A DNA stretch of 64,000 nt, taken from positions 36,917,868 through 36,981,867 of the forward strand of contig JABBOT010000002.1 of the NCBI GenBank assembly GCA_016165875.1. The letters run 5' to 3'. A model generated the notes under the pieces. The model was not told the origin of the DNA. It did no database searches and was given only the letters and a program-made list of their open reading frames with translations. The translations under genes were made by a program, and so were the position numbers. Below are positions 23,690 to 38,021 of this stretch, one piece after another. Source of the DNA: Acanthopleura granulata. Lineage: Eukaryota; Mollusca; Polyplacophora; Chitonida; Chitonidae. Within the stretch, counting starts at the first letter, position 1. Each line of letters begins with the position of its first letter.

Positions 23690-24699
23690 TTTCTATGTAA
23701 TTCAAACCACATTTGTTCTTTCTTGGAAATGTTAAAAAAATCTTGTCATTTATAAGTGATAAAATGTTGTAAATATTATACATGTTGTCTTCAGCTGAAA
23801 GAATCTACTTATCTCAGGATTGATATTCATTGAATCAAATTGCTGGATTGTAATACTTTAATTACTAGTTAATGCCTTCAGGTTTAGATACGCCTGGCTC
23901 AGTGGTACCATGGGCATCTCAGTCCTCTAGGCACACAAGGTCTAGGTTCAATTCTGACAATGTGCAGTGAATTTGTAGATTCTCCACTATCATTGATTGC
24001 CCAAAGTGCGCTGACTTCCTTCACCCATACAACTACTTCCTCTCCAATCGTCGTAGTGGGAGTTTGTTAAAGTACAGTCAAAAAAATCAGTCCGTTTCAT
24101 AATGTGTATTTTGATGTCAAATATCAGTTCAGTCTGTTTGCCCAATGATCAAACTTTGTGTACAGTGAACAGATATGGTAATTCAAAACATTTGATGCAT
24201 ACCAAGTGCTCTAATGAAGAATCAAACTTGTGTTGAAAGCAATTTATTCCATGGCCTGTGGAATTGATTTTCACTTAACACTTCAAGGTGAATGTTTCAA
24301 ATTCAAAAGCTTTGATTCTTGTGACCTGAATGGGCTAATCCAACCTTGTCTGAACCAAACATGCTCAATTAACTGTTTTCAGTCACAGTTAATGAACTAA
24401 GGGCAGCAGGTTGGCCTATGAGTCTTAGGCTGGCAGCTAACCTAGTGCTGCTAAAAAGAGCACAGATGCCAGCTTCACCTATAGGCAATTGTAGAAGCTA
24501 AGTCATTCTGAAGATAAGTAACCACCTGCTTTTGTATCTTGGCCACAACTTTAAGATCACACCTGCGTTCTTAATTAACAGAACACTTGAATTATACTGC
24601 GTACCAAGCAAGGTACTACCATGCTTATCAGTTTTTGATTAATTGGTGTTTATGCCAAGCTCAAAAATCATCCACGTAATTGATGTGACCAGTTATTGA

Positions 24700-24971
24700 T
24701 TTGTTTTATTTATGTACTTGCTTAGTGTTGTACGCTGTTCTCAAGAATATTTCACTTATGCAATGGCGGCCAGCATTATAGTGGGAGGAACCCGGATAGA
24801 TCCTGGGGGAAACCCACAACCATCCGCAGATTGCTGCTGGACCTACCCAAACGGCCAGAGCTGAAGCCAGCATGAGCTGGACTTGAACTCACAGCTATCA
24901 CATTGGTGAGAGGCTCCTGGGTCACTTTGCTGCGCTAGTGCACTAACCCACTGAGCCATGGAGGCCCTGAA
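24700..24971 (-). repeat. Full-length tRNA-headed SINE
   Basis: On the minus strand: tRNA-like head GGGCCTCCATGGCTCAGTGG, B-box-like region near GAGTTCAAGTCC, body GGTTTCCCCCAGGATC, conserved tail GTGAAATATTCTTGAGAACA, then an ATAAA-rich end. Flanked by a near-perfect target duplication AGTTATTGA / AGTTACTGA. Confidence 0.8.
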
Positions 24972-25119
24972 AGTTACTGACATGAGACATATAGTTCAGC
25001 ACTTAATATATTCAACAAACATTGTGCTGCAACAAAGGCCCCATGATTGCCTCCCTGTCACTGAGGTCTCATGATTGCTTCCTGTCACTGGGACCCTATT
25101 AATTGTCAACGCCTGGGAA

Positions 25120-25210
25120 TCTTAAATGTTTCTGTCCATGGACGAGTTTGAACCTGCAAGTGAAGGGCAAGCACCTTAACCACTCAGCCATGGCCAGCTC
25201 CTGGACTCTG
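25120..25210 (-). repeat. tRNA-like SINE fragment of a second type
   Basis: Minus strand reads GGCCATGGCTGAGTGGTTAA and later GCAGGTTCAAACTC, that is an A-box and B-box of Leu/Ser-like type. It differs from the main SINE and lacks a recognisable tail. The acceptor-stem pairing is too poor for a working tRNA. Confidence 0.5.
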
Positions 25211-25850
25211 GACTGGACCTGTGTCTATCGTTCATTTCACAAATGTTCTCCCATTTCAGCGCAGAATGCCTGTATAACCCTTTCTTGCTAATGACACCTC
25301 TTTTCACTAGGAGCACATTTTTAGTCGTTAAGAACAGAATTCTGTCAGATTCATACAGTTATAATACATATCAGTGTTTATTTGAAACCAATACCGAGAT
25401 GGTCCATAAGTTAACATTCAACATTTGCGCCTTGGGGTAGAAGGGGAGATCACTCTTGTTTTACTGGTGGCCAAAACAGTGACACCACCTCCACTACACA
25501 GCTGGGTAAAACTAATACATACCCTAACTGGATGCATATATATGACAGTTCTTGTTATTACATAATAATAAAATGTCAAAAAAGTACATCTGTGCATAGT
25601 GTTCATACAGTACAGAAATTTTATAAAATAATCACCTCAAGAATGGTACATGTGGGAATAAATCTGTTCAGGATACAACGCCTGGTATGGAATTTTTGGC
25701 TACTCTCAAAAAAGCACATTTCCTAGGAAAATAGTAGTCTGACCATATATGATATCTTAAAAGATCTGAAGAGGCACATGCAAAAGATAGAAAAAATACC
25801 ACATTGTTCATTTGAGGTATTAAAGTGTCCTATGTGACATCGAGAGATCC

Positions 25851-28564
25851 GCCCGTTTATCATTTCTGAGGCAGCTCACACTTAGATGGAGACGCCAACA
25901 CATGCAAATTAGCAAGAGCTGCAACATCCCCATGCAAGATTGTGTTCTGTCTGAAACTCAGAGAGGTGTAAGTGATAATTTTGTGTTCCAAAAATGCATG
26001 TATGTATACACTGCCCTCAATGACCAAAAAATAAAAAAAAAAAGCTCTTTCCAAACAACTACAAAAATGCAGCATTTATTTTGGTACCACTAGGTGTAAC
26101 TATCGCACTTGCCCAGAAAGTGTGACAGATCACTCAACTGCCATAACCTGTCATCTGATAGCTGATACATTCTAGAGTATAAACAGTAATGAAATCAAAT
26201 AACAGTAGACACCCTGCACGGCTTTCTTACAGATGGGATAACTGTTTCTGGTTTGATGCAAGAATGTCAATCTTAAGCAAAACCCTAGTATTTAATATAT
26301 GTTATTCACTTTCAAACTATTTATGCCTGTAAAGATACAGGACAAATATATTACATACACCAGGGACTGAAATACAGTCCAACTGATCTGTAAGCACTGC
26401 AAAACTAAACTTGAGAAAATATAAACTGTACCAAAATAATTCCACAGGATGTCTGCACTGATACAGGTCACTTTGTCTACAAGTGGTAAATTATAAGTAA
26501 TCAATAATGAATCCTTCCAAGTCAATTCTTTCAGACACCAAGTGTAAAGGCCTCAATTTACCACTGTAAGTAATATAATAAAATTAAACACGTATTTTTT
26601 GCAACAATCACCTGGAAAAGTTCAAATGCAAAAGAGAGGGGAAAAGTGTCTGCAATATGACAATAAAGAATATTCAGGATAATTATCCCTGTAGTCAAAC
26701 CAGCAAATGCATATAAAATACAGCTGCATTATTGGTCACTAATACAGTATTGTTGTTAACACAGCATTTCCACAATTATTATGCCACCACTAGGATTAAT
26801 GGTACAAGTAAAATCTAAAATATTTCAAATCAACTGTATGTGTGTCACAAAAACAGAACAACCTAAAAACATGATCCCAAGCAACTGAAGTTTTTAAGAG
26901 AATAAAATTATCTAACAATACATGTATGTAGTATATATCTGCTGAATGTATGTAACATGTAGTACACATGCACTGCTGTGTCAAAGCATATAAATGACAA
27001 TACAAAATATGATGTGGAATGAATGTGAGTCACACGGAAAAAAGCTTACAGCTAAAACATTTGAAAAATTACATACAGAAAAATATATACATATCCATAG
27101 TGAAAAATTGCAAGTATAAGAAACTGTTCCACTGAAAGCACATTTTCAGAAAAACACATCTTAGTAAAATTTCCTTACTACATGTACATGTATAAAAAAG
27201 ATCCCTATAGAAACAGGGATGCAAGTCCTACGTGATAAGTTTTGGACCACTGGTTATCACAGGTAAACCTTTCTCAGAAAATTTCATATGCTGGCCTGGC
27301 GGCAGATCATTAATACATAGAAAGGAGGTCAAACTCATAGCATTATCAGAATAATTCAAGGTGGGCAGTACAGTTCAACTGGAATGTACAGGTATGCAAG
27401 GAGGCCTGCTTGGACCTACCCAATTTATCAGAAAAAGAATAAGAATAATGTGTACAAATTTATACTTTATCTGTCAAACAAAGTTTCATGAATTATGAAA
27501 ATGGAAAAGATACACAAAAATGCATCTACATATGTACATGGTCAAAATGTCAAAAATGTTGGCATACAAAAAGACACATTTTTATGTAATTTAGCCAAAA
27601 TTTATGCAACTGTATTTATGAAACATCCTTCTTTTACCGACTTTGTCTATCATGTCTATATGGCTTGAAATGATATCAATATTACATGGAAATGATTACA
27701 GACTGAATATTTACAAGCTAACATTACAAGTCAATGATTACAAAGGTCATCTGAAGGCACATAAAGCCGTAATACAAAGGGAGAACAATTCCTTCATGTG
27801 GAGGAATGTTCGCAATCCCACAGACAAGGTTCTGTCTAGGAAACGTAATGTTACAAGGACCCTGAGTAGAGGAAGGAATGCTGTACATGATCTGTCTTTA
27901 ACCTGGCACTTGTCATGTGAACCCACATTTCTAGCCGCAGCTGCTCTGAAAGACGGGTTGACATAAGAGGGATATTGGTTTGCATCCACAAGTAAATATG
28001 CATATAGGTATCACCATCTGTGTCTAAAACACTTGCAAACCTTGGCAGAGGTAAATTGTACATTAAAATAGGCGATAAAAACACATAATGCCAATAAAAT
28101 ATCTTGTTCAACATCTTTGGATGACAACAAGGTAAGAAATTCAAGGGGCTAACTGTACTGTCTGAACATATCATCTAACACCATCAGCAGTTGACCAAAT
28201 GAACGCAGCTATTTCACCATATATAACAAAGACAGGCATGGGTACATACCAGTAAGCCAAAACCAAACGAGAACAAAATAAATGTATTGGTCAAATCTCC
28301 TATAAACACCAGCATATGTGAACAACAGCAGACAAGGGGTCGGTCATGGCTTTAAGAAACATTACACAAAATCCCTCTGTTAGTACAAAATTTATTTCAA
28401 ATGTTGTGTTTTTCTTTTTCTCATTAATAAAATCTAATAAATTCAGTTGGAAGGCTAACTTGGTGTTCTTGTAACCTCTGACACTTTGGACATCACACTA
28501 CAATAAGTTGCCAATGGACTACTTGTACATCTTAGCTAAAGCCTTGAATTCCTACTCTGTCTCG
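25851..28564 (-). other. Presumed long iRhom 3' UTR
   Basis: Exon-free, AT-rich, low in recognisable SINE sequence, directly after the iRhom stop on the minus strand. Poly(A) hexamers in minus orientation (TTTATT on plus) occur at 28391-28396, about 170 nt from the stop, and at 26075-26080, about 2.5 kb from the stop. Confidence 0.4.
26075..26080 (-). terminator. Distal poly(A) signal candidate for iRhom
   Basis: AATAAA on the minus strand in CCAAAATAAATGC. If used it gives a 3' UTR of about 2.5 kb; the proximal hexamer at 28391-28396 gives about 0.17 kb. Confidence 0.3.
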
Positions 28565-31500
28565 CTATACATCTGTATTCACCCATAATTTGTTGTAACT
28601 AGCATCTCTCCTGACAGCAATTTCCATGTTTTTACAAAAATCACTGGTAAAAGGAACGCAATTAAAATACTGACAGCCACTGCACTCATAAATTGGCAGC
28701 ACGTAAAAGAGTATGACAAGGATGATAAACATGCCAAGGGCAGCGGCAAGGGTGACGATAATACTGATGATTTTACGTCGTCGGTCAAACGTGCCAAACG
28801 ATACATAGGGTAGCATGGCAAAAGCCAGCAGGAAACCAAACACAAAGCCACACAAATGGGCATAGTTATCAATCCATGGTAAGAGGCCGAGAATAAAGAG
28901 GACAAGGATAATGCCGAGTATCTTGAACAAAGAGAGGACGGGCCGCTTTAACATCTGCCAAGACTGTATGACTTCTACCACCAAACAAGAGAGGATAGCA
29001 AATTGAGAACCAGCTGGGCCAACCTGAAAGAAGAAAATTGCACTCAGCTGTTTAACGAGCATACTCCAGGTGTAATTTATGCCACAAAATAGCTTCCAAA
29101 GTAACGAGATCGTCAATTTGGTGAGGGAGGGGGGTAGGGGGATAATACACATTACTGAAATAAAGCCTTGGGACCTTTTAAGTGCATTCCACAAACTTTT
29201 TATATTTCAAAACTTGATTCTGAGTTTTTTTCCTGTATATTAAATACACGTCTCAGTATTATTCTTTCAATGATATTTTTGTTTTTCAACGCCATGAAAG
29301 AAAGTGGGAAATGGGAGAAACTGGTGAATGAAGATTAGGATCTGGTTAATACTAAAAGATAACTCCCAAACACAGCTAACTCAAGGAATCTTTTGAGGTT
29401 TCCGTTGTACACGTATTCATGATTTTTATATGATTTTTGTAAAAGACTAACTGATCACTAGACCCAGAATAAATAAAAATATCCAAGTACTGCCAGATTT
29501 GGCTGAAACAAAAAAGCTCGCCATGTAGATGGGCACAAGCCTTAACAAATGATCAACAACAACAACAAACAAAAATTTACACTTGTTGCTTCATGTATGT
29601 GTATGTGGGCAATGGACTCTCTTCTCCAGCACAACTGAATGGAGAGTTGTCTTTTCCTTTATGTCTGGGAGTGTGTGGATCAGGGACTGCATGAATTGCT
29701 GAAGAGTACCTGCAGTACCCCAGTGCTGAATGCTGATTAGGTGAGGAGCTTTACTCACCTCCACTTGGTAAGGCAGGAAAATGGCACTGGCTAAATTACC
29801 GGCTATCCCTCCACCTATGTAAATTATCGCTACTCGGATGGGTCCAGCTAGTTTTTCCACATCTCTCATGATCAGGAACTGGAATGCTATGGTTATCACC
29901 ACATGAACCAACCTGAAAGTGCAGAAGTATGGACATACATACGACAGAACTTAATCAATGCTGCTTTTACTTTTTTCTCCTGCCTACCCTTTTAATGTAA
30001 TTTTAAATCTTGAAACACAGACAAATTGAGTGCCTTAATAAATACTGACACTCCATCCAAACCACACCTTTCAAGTTAAACAGTAACAAAATCATCAAAG
30101 GCAAAAAGGAAAGGCAAAAAGGAAAGAAAAAAAAAAAGGTGCTATTTTGCAGCAGCTTGGACATCCCACACAACATGTCTGTGTCGTCTTAAAGCCTTAT
30201 TAAGTAAATGGCCTGACTAAAAATATAGAATACCAAACGTTGCTAGGAAGGCCTCTATCGCCAAGGTGTGTAGGTTTAGCCAGGGGGATGTCTCGGTGTA
30301 TTTGAGACACACTTTCTGACAAAATTAACATATGAGAGAGATAAAGTTGACAGGACAGCTGACCTCAACACAAAAGCTTACCCGGACACCAACACTGATA
30401 CCGGCAATGATGCAATATTCGACCCAAATTTGCAATACTTCACCTCCATGTATACTTCATAACGGCGAGCTAACCTTGCTTTCAAGCTAAAAGTATCCAA
30501 AATAATCTGTATGTTGAACATTTTTCCAGTAAGCACATATCCTCAGGAATGAACAGCAGAAGAATGCAAAGCTGTTTACCCAACGTGCAGGAAGAGTGAT
30601 GTCCACAGTCTGTAGAACTGGTCAGGCTTTGCACTGTTGCTGAATGGGATCATACCACAGATTTGACTCAAACAGCTCACCTACAAAATCAAGACAAACA
30701 GTTACATGATGCAAGGGAATGAACATATGACGCCACCGAACTATTGTCACTCATATCTTTCACACTTACATGTGTCTTCTCTTTTCCTTTTTATTTTATC
30801 ATCATAAATTGGGTGCATGCATATTTTATTATGTATAAAGTGACTAGACCCACCAATAATACATGTATATATGTTTATATGAAGAGAAAGACACTTCGTG
30901 AAACAGGATCACCAGTTCTATCTCATTAAGACTGTCAGCTCCTCTGTACCAGAAACGAGACCTGTGCAATTGTAAGGATTACAGAAAGGTATGTCCCAAC
31001 AAGTTGATCAGTTCCTAACATGCATTTAATTACGCTTCAAAGCAAATCTGGTAGTTCTGAGGAAATGGTGTGGACAAAGTTTGTCACAAGACAGCATGCA
31101 CACAGCACATATATGTTCCACCTATATATGTGAGAGAAGACATAAGCAGAAGGCTGCTACTGTAAGAAATTGTGATGTTATTGACCTGAAATCTTCCACA
31201 AATTCCACCATCTTCATGTACAATGACATTTTAGACTGTCTTGTTATATGGACAGGCGATTTTATGCTTGCCGTTCAGATTTAAATCCGCCCTCCTTTAC
31301 TATGGTATATAAAGAAAAAAGGTTTTATTTCAAGTTTTTCTTACTTCATTGTTCAAATTCGATGGGATCTTTGATACATTAAAGTTGGGAAAAATAAATT
31401 AGATCTTAATATTCCCAAATTGCCCCTTGTGTTACCTGTGAGCACAAGTAAGCATCATCGTGGTAATATCCCCGAATGTGGTCGCAGTGTTCTCTGGTTG

Positions 31501-34500
31501 TCACAAAGCACTCTCCCTGAATCCCGAAGCAGCACGGGTGGCCAGTGATTTCACATGTCATGTGACGATCCCGTCTGGATGTTCCATTAGGTTTATTGGT
31601 GTCTGTACACAGCTAGAAAAACATGTATATAAATCTTATTTTCATCCATAATTACACATGTAGCTTCATCTTTTGATGCACAATTTGTAATAATCAAATA
31701 AACAATATATAAATAAATACTATATTAGGCAGTAATGTACGTTAAGTATAAGACAGGTAGGGTTCAGTGTTTAAGCATACACCAGGCTTTTGGATGTTGT
31801 TCCCCTAACGCCTCAGTCCCACAGATGCAGACTGTCTGTGTCTATCGGGAAGTAGTAAGTTACCCGATGGACACCGAATTTGAGCTTATCTTTTCATCTC
31901 AAGGGGTTTCGTCATCTTTTCATCTCGAGGGGTTTCGTCGACCTTGAGGCAATTTCTAATGTAATCGGGACACCCTCCAAAAGTGGCAAAAACATTTTCG
32001 ACCCCTGAAAGTTTCTCCCAGATAGGTTTCGGTTGCCGATTTGCTTGACTAGGATGGTCAGGATGAGCTGGGATATTGTGCCGATTTTGAAAATGTCAAA
32101 ATCGGTAACAAATCGGCATCTCTGGGACCGAAGGGTAATGCTTACCTGGCGAAGGTGGTTCATGCTGGGCACATCAGCTTTATCCCTCCAAAATGCTGAC
32201 ACAACCGTATAAGTTAAAAATTCTAAGGGCAGTTTTCAACACCAATTAATCCTTCATTTCATGACTTCGTTGTCTAAATTATGATCAGCACTTCATCTGT
32301 CATGAATTATTTTAGCCAACTTCTGGGATATAAAAAAAAAAAAAAAAAGAATTCTACCAGTGTATGCAAAAATAATACATATTACTTGTACCACAAAGAG
32401 TGGTGCATCTGAATTGCCCTACTAGTATAACCAGTATTCAATATTTTACCTTCTACCATTTATTTGTTCACATATACCCAAATTCTATTTTGTGTAAAGC
32501 TAATGTTCTTCATGAAACAACGAATGATCAGGCACTTACTGGCCATTTGTTGATATTGTCTTCCCAAGTGAACGGTCCAGCAGACGCAGGGCTCTGACAG
32601 TACCTGAACAACAACAACATGTCTGTGATCATTTGATGAATGATATCTAATCATTCTTAAAGACCTGATAGAAGTTTCAAGTAAATATGGGTAAGGCATT
32701 TCTATCCGCCTTTTCCAAAATGAAATGAAGTCACTTCTCAATTATCCACAACAGATATTTAATATAGTTCCGGAGTATCTTCTGTCCAAAAGTACTCCCA
32801 CTTTTAGATATTAAACAATAAAGAGCACAAGACATCAGGTCAGTTGTTTGCCATTAATGACGCAATGAAGGCCATGATAATTTTATGTTGCAACAGCTCA
32901 TGTTATCATGCATAGTTTTACTTAGACTGCCCATCAGGGCAATTAACATGCATACAGCAGTCGACTGATCTGTACACTGAGAAAAACTGGCCAAACAGAT
33001 GAGAGTACAAAGAACCTTAACATGACTGGACTGGAATAAAATGTCTGTAACAAATTTAGAATTAAATTCCTCAATAAGCTAAATTACAATATTCTTCTTC
33101 TTGGATGTTGTCTGTTGACTCCAAACAAAGTTTTATAATTGGCCGAGTAGATACAAGTAATGCAGAGCACACATGGCTGGACGATGCTATATATCCCATC
33201 CATCCATCCATCCATCACGTGTGTGCTGACATGGGGAAAACTACCTTACTCAAGTTTAATTAAAAGCTGCTCTCTCTTAGTTGTGTTCAACAAAGCACAG
33301 CTTACTTGGGATCTTGTCCACACACCGAACCAGAAGTTCTTGGCTCATCAGCTGTTGGCCACTTCTCAAAAGTTCCAAAATTATCCTGAAAATGATAGCA
33401 GTGTAGTAAAATTAATGCATCTCTTTCATGTGAAGTTATTCTTAAAAAATATTTTCTTTTTTATCGTGCGGGTTGATGCACATGCAGAAGTTTGAAGTCA
33501 AACTCCTCAAACTTGAGATCTCATATCAGTTAAAGCCAAAAGAATGTTTCTCTTTTGTCCTAGAGGAAAAAATAAATGCTGTTTTCCACTTAAAAACCAA
33601 CTGATCAGTTAACAAGAATAACAATACAGCGATATCTACTGGTCCAAAATTACTCACATTCGATGTATACTATTTATTCATCTATTTGTTGCTTGATTTA
33701 ATGGTTACTTACAGGACAGTTAGCTTGGGTGGTCTGGTAACACACATCGGTGAGTATACAACATGCAGATTCCCTTTCCACAGCCAGGTCTGCTTCAATA
33801 GCCTGAATGATGTTAGCATCAGGGCGCATACAAGGGGAGTACTTTGCTCCTAGATGGATTAGGTCAGCCTGTATACAAATAAAGAACAATAATGAGTACC
33901 TTATTCACCCCCCCCCAACCCCCCCCCTTAAAATCCTTAAAATCAAGTTACAGCTTTATCTGTGGTAATTTTCCTGGTTTTTTGTGTTCTTGATAAAGAA
34001 CTTTGCCCAGAAGTATAAACAGTTTAGCCATCTGAAGCTCATGAATTCCTATAAAGCCTAAAGTTTCAGGGGTTGAGTGACTCAGTGACGTAGTAATATA
34101 TTTAAGTGACTAATTAACTATTATCAGAGTACATACTACAGTACTACAGCACTTGTCAACAGACCATACCAGATTCTTTGTCTACAACAATAAGCCATTC
34201 ATTAATTTACCTGACGAGGTCCAATCCAGAAATTGTCCAGTTCAATATGCGCCACTTGTTCTGTCACCAAATTTGGCTTTGTCACCTGAATACAAATACC
34301 AAAATACTGCAATTGGATCTGACATTTTTACACGTCAGTGGGGCTAATAACATCATAACATCTAAGCCTTGCAGGCTTTCCCCTAATCAGTTTATTCATT
34401 TCATTTCATTCGTGTTTTGCACTGTACAAGAATATATCACTAATATGACAGCAGTCGTCATTATGGTGGGAGGGAACTCAGCAGAGAGTGGGTGAAACCC

Positions 34501-37500
34501 ACGACCACTTGCAGGTTGCTGACGGACTTCCCATCCCTAATCAAAATCCTACATGTAAGCAATATGTTTTACAAAAAAAAAAACAAAAAAAAACTTACAA
34601 TAAAAAGCTTAACATCCCTGAGAATGTTAGAATATAAGAGAGGGTGGTTTACTCTGCTTATACATAAATCTGAATGCAATCATTGAAGTGAGAAAACCAC
34701 AATTATGACATAAAAATGTACACAAAGAAACACGTACCATTGCAGTGACCCTGGTCTCAGAAATGCCCAGAGGAGCGATGCCATAGATAGAAACCGACAC
34801 AATGAACACAACCACCTGCACAAAGGTCACCCAGTACGTGAAGTAGGGTCTGCAAACAGAATCATGGAACAACATGACCCAAGTCTGCTTACGGGAGAAT
34901 ACAGATTTCCCCGTTCAACTAAAATCCATTGTGTTTATTTCTTCATTTTAAATCAGCCCTAGAAGATATTCTCTGTATCAATATTTTTTCAACCTGACTG
35001 CTGTTATCTTCTTTTTTTCTGTCTTAATAACACTAGGAATATCACTTTATTATTATAGTGTAAACCACATATATATTTACACCTCCACTACATGTCTGGT
35101 ATGAACAAAAATCTTGTTTCTCAGCAATCTCCATCCACAATGTCTCAAATACACATATAATCTTATAAATGATCATCTACTGTTATAGACACCCATGACC
35201 AATTTTTCATTCTCAAATTCTGATAATCAGAGGTGCGTGTGTGAAATCTTACCTGTGGTCATCAATTTCGTCCAGCTGTTCTTTGACCTCACTGTTGATC
35301 CTGTCAGAACGGAAGCTTCTATTAAAGAGGCGCCCCACAAAGCCCATGCCTACTCGCCGTCTCTCTGATTTCTCCAGTGCTATGTCTACCACCCTGTTGG
35401 TAATGCGCCCCAAGCCAATACCATCAGTGGTGTCATATGCCACACTGGGTGTGTCAGGCAGGCCCTGGTGAGGGGCACGTCCAGACCGCCACCCTACATC
35501 CATTCCTGAGGGTCTACATGCATGAAAACAAGCTTGATTAATACACACATCTAACAACAGATGAAACATTCAGATCAAAAGCAATATAATAATGCATCAA
35601 AAACACAAATGTGATAGACCAAGCCAAAATTTGTAGAAAATATCTGATATGTTTGATTTACTGCCTTGTTTGGCTGGTATTTTATGCTTCACTCAAGAAT
35701 ATCTCTTTTATATGGATAGCACAGAGCACACAGCATTAACATTGGTGTTATTGTATGAACATGGGGTTTGGCCTTCATTCACACATCCATATGTCAATCC
35801 TGCTTATCACACCAGAGTAAGATGGTCACACAGTCGGCACAAGCTCAGGTTTTGGTCTGCTTCTTAGAACAAAACACATTTCAATAGCCATCTCATTTCT
35901 ACTGTAATATTCACACAAAAGAAAGAAGAACAACATGCAATGATTGCCTCCACAGGCTGAAAATTGCGGGATATTTGTAGGTTATGGACACCTACATGTA
36001 GGTCTGAATAAACACTCACAGCCCAGCCTGGGGAATCCCTTTGGGCTCATCTAATCTTTTCATACTGGAATAGGGGGTGAGAGGATCATCAAAAAATACA
36101 TCATCTACAAGGCTGAAGTTCTCTTCTTCTTGATAGGCTGTCTGGAGAAAGAAACCAGAGATTGTGCTATCATTATTGTGTGTCCACTGCAAATGCTCTT
36201 GGGTTCACTATACAGCAACAGCTTTGTAAAATAAACGTACTTCCCAGATTGATATACCAAAGTCTACACAGACTCAACAAGGCACAAGCATACCACTCAG
36301 CCACTCTTTAAAGAATAGAAATGAAAGTTAATTTTTGTTATATTACATTCAAAACCTTGTCAACATGCTGCAATCATTCAGTAACATACATGAATCTAAC
36401 ACGTATCTTTACAATGCCAACACCATCTGAGGTGAAATATAACCATAACACGCAAGTATAGTCATTTCCAAAGAATATAATCTAACCAATTTCATCCAGA
36501 TATGTTACAATTTCACTTTGACAAAGTGGCCTTTTACGCTATGTTCAAGTGTGCAAAAAAGACAGAAGAAAACCAAAAAAGCATCCCCCCCCAAACAAAA
36601 AACAACAACAAAAAACCAACAAGAAACCATAATATTTACATAGCCAGGTCCAAGCCCAAGGCTGTGGTCATCTAAATCCACTGCTTCACCAGCTAAACTG
36701 GCAGGCGCATAGCTACGACTGTGCAGATCTACTTTTGGCTTATTCTTCTTTCGACCCTGAGGTAAAGAAAAAGAATAGAATGTAGAGATATCCTCTAATG
36801 AGCGGGCAAGTTCAGAGTAAAAAAGGATGCAGTTCATCAATTAATGTGGTACTTGTGTGTTACTGCTTAAACTGTGTATTTTATTACCACTGATGGCCAC
36901 TTGATTCATCGTAAATTGTAAAGAATTCTTTAAATTTAACAAAATTAAACTCACTTAACTTCAAAGCATGTCCAGTGAACAATTACGCAAGACTAAAGTG
37001 ACAATCACATACAAATCATCTTACAGACAGTCCCTTTAGAGTCATTCTGAGGACAGACTCTTTCTTGTGTTTTTTCTGCTGGAGGAGCCTGGAGCCTCGT
37101 GTGTGATAAGTGCTGGTGCTGGAAAGAGGTGTGGCCCTCCGAGAACCACGATGCAGAGGGTCCTGTATATAGCGCATTTGCAGAGAATCCACATCATCCT
37201 CTGCTCTCCGCATCTGATCTTCCTTTAGCTTCCCATATTTCTTTGTTGCATGGCGAATTCTCCTGTTTTGCCATTTCTGACTTTGCACTGGCATATCCTC
37301 ACCCACGCCAAAGAAATCCGCCACGCTGGTCTTGATGGACCTACCATGCAAGGATGATTATTTGCATATAATACACTTTTAGCATCAGTGCTTACTACAT
37401 TTCTCCCTTCCAGAATTTTTTTGGCCAAAAAAAAATGAACAATATAATTAGAAATGAAATGCCATTTCATCTTAGTCTTTTACAGCTATCACATATCAAA

Positions 37501-37956
37501 AACAAGGTACATTTTTTAGATAACACATTCCTATATTTTTTCCATCTTCCTTCATTCTTCAATATTTTGAGTTTTTTAGGAGTAACTGGCACTGTTTGCC
37601 TTGCACAATGGGCAATTTAATCAGGATCACCTAGTTTGTCATAACACTTTTAACACATGATGTTACTCCATAGGACTGAAGAGTGTCACCAATATTCAAA
37701 TGTGACAATAAGTTTATCTCAATCAATGTGTGGGTCATCCTATGCTGGTACCACTAAACATTAGTTCTAAAAACTCAAAATATAGAAAAATCGAAAAAAT
37801 ACAGGAAATATAGGAGTCACACAATGACCTGAATATATGCAGTAATAATAATTTACACTCATTTACATACGGCTTTTCCAAACTTTACCTGCCAATGCGT
37901 CGTGCCCATGGTTCCTTTTCTTTCTTGGTTTCTGGTTTGGAAAACTGCCGCTCCAT
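28565..37956 (-). CDS. RHBDF1: Inactive rhomboid protein (iRhom), 14 coding exons
   Basis: Polytopic ER/plasma-membrane pseudoprotease; the family escorts ADAM17 and controls EGF-family and TNF ligand release. Exons, 5' to 3': 37889-37956, 37025-37340, 36640-36756, 36020-36141, 35253-35513, 34738-34849, 34211-34285, 33713-33868, 33306-33385, 32540-32603, 31436-31612, 30580-30680, 29759-29912, 28565-29023. All phases fit, giving 753 residues (human about 855). The start is the first ATG after an in-frame TAG. Residues 1-299 are cytosolic, with the conserved ADFFGVGED / QKWQ / [12 protein letters not shown] block. TM1 is near 300-321 after DDHRPYFTYW. A Cys-rich luminal iRhom domain follows ([31 protein letters not shown]), then the rhomboid core. 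At the catalytic site the sequence is GPAG (603-606), not GxSG, so the serine is Ala with the family's proline before it; His657 in NYAHLCGF is kept. Orthology to one vertebrate paralogue (RHBDF1 or RHBDF2) is not implied beyond synteny. Confidence 0.96.
34390..34530 (-). repeat. SINE 3' body fragment in iRhom intron
   Basis: On the minus strand: GCAACCTGCAAGTGGTCGTG, GGTTTCACCCACTC, CCACCATAATGACG, then the decayed tail ATATTCTTGTACAGTGC. Head missing. Confidence 0.6.
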
Positions 37957-38021
37957 GGCATCTAATTCACATAAACTCCTCTTCTAAAAGACCTCAACAT
38001 CAACTGGTCAACTGATCTTGT
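37957..38021 (-). other. iRhom 5' UTR portion of the ATG exon
   Basis: Acceptor GCATTTCAG ends at 38022 (minus sense), leaving 65 nt of leader before the ATG. A matching donor GAAA|GTAAGTAC lies at 39703/39702, so a non-coding first exon probably sits upstream of 39703. Confidence 0.5.

Larger units (their letters stand above)
22280..25850. other. Caspase 3' UTR and convergent intergenic space
   Basis: No exon recognised. Contains caspase poly(A) candidates, a tRNA-like fragment near 23.89-23.96 kb (GCCTGGCTCAGTGG with a GGTTCAATTC B-box-like word), a full SINE on the minus strand at 24.70-24.97 kb, and another tRNA-like fragment near 25.12-25.21 kb on the minus strand. Confidence 0.5.
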
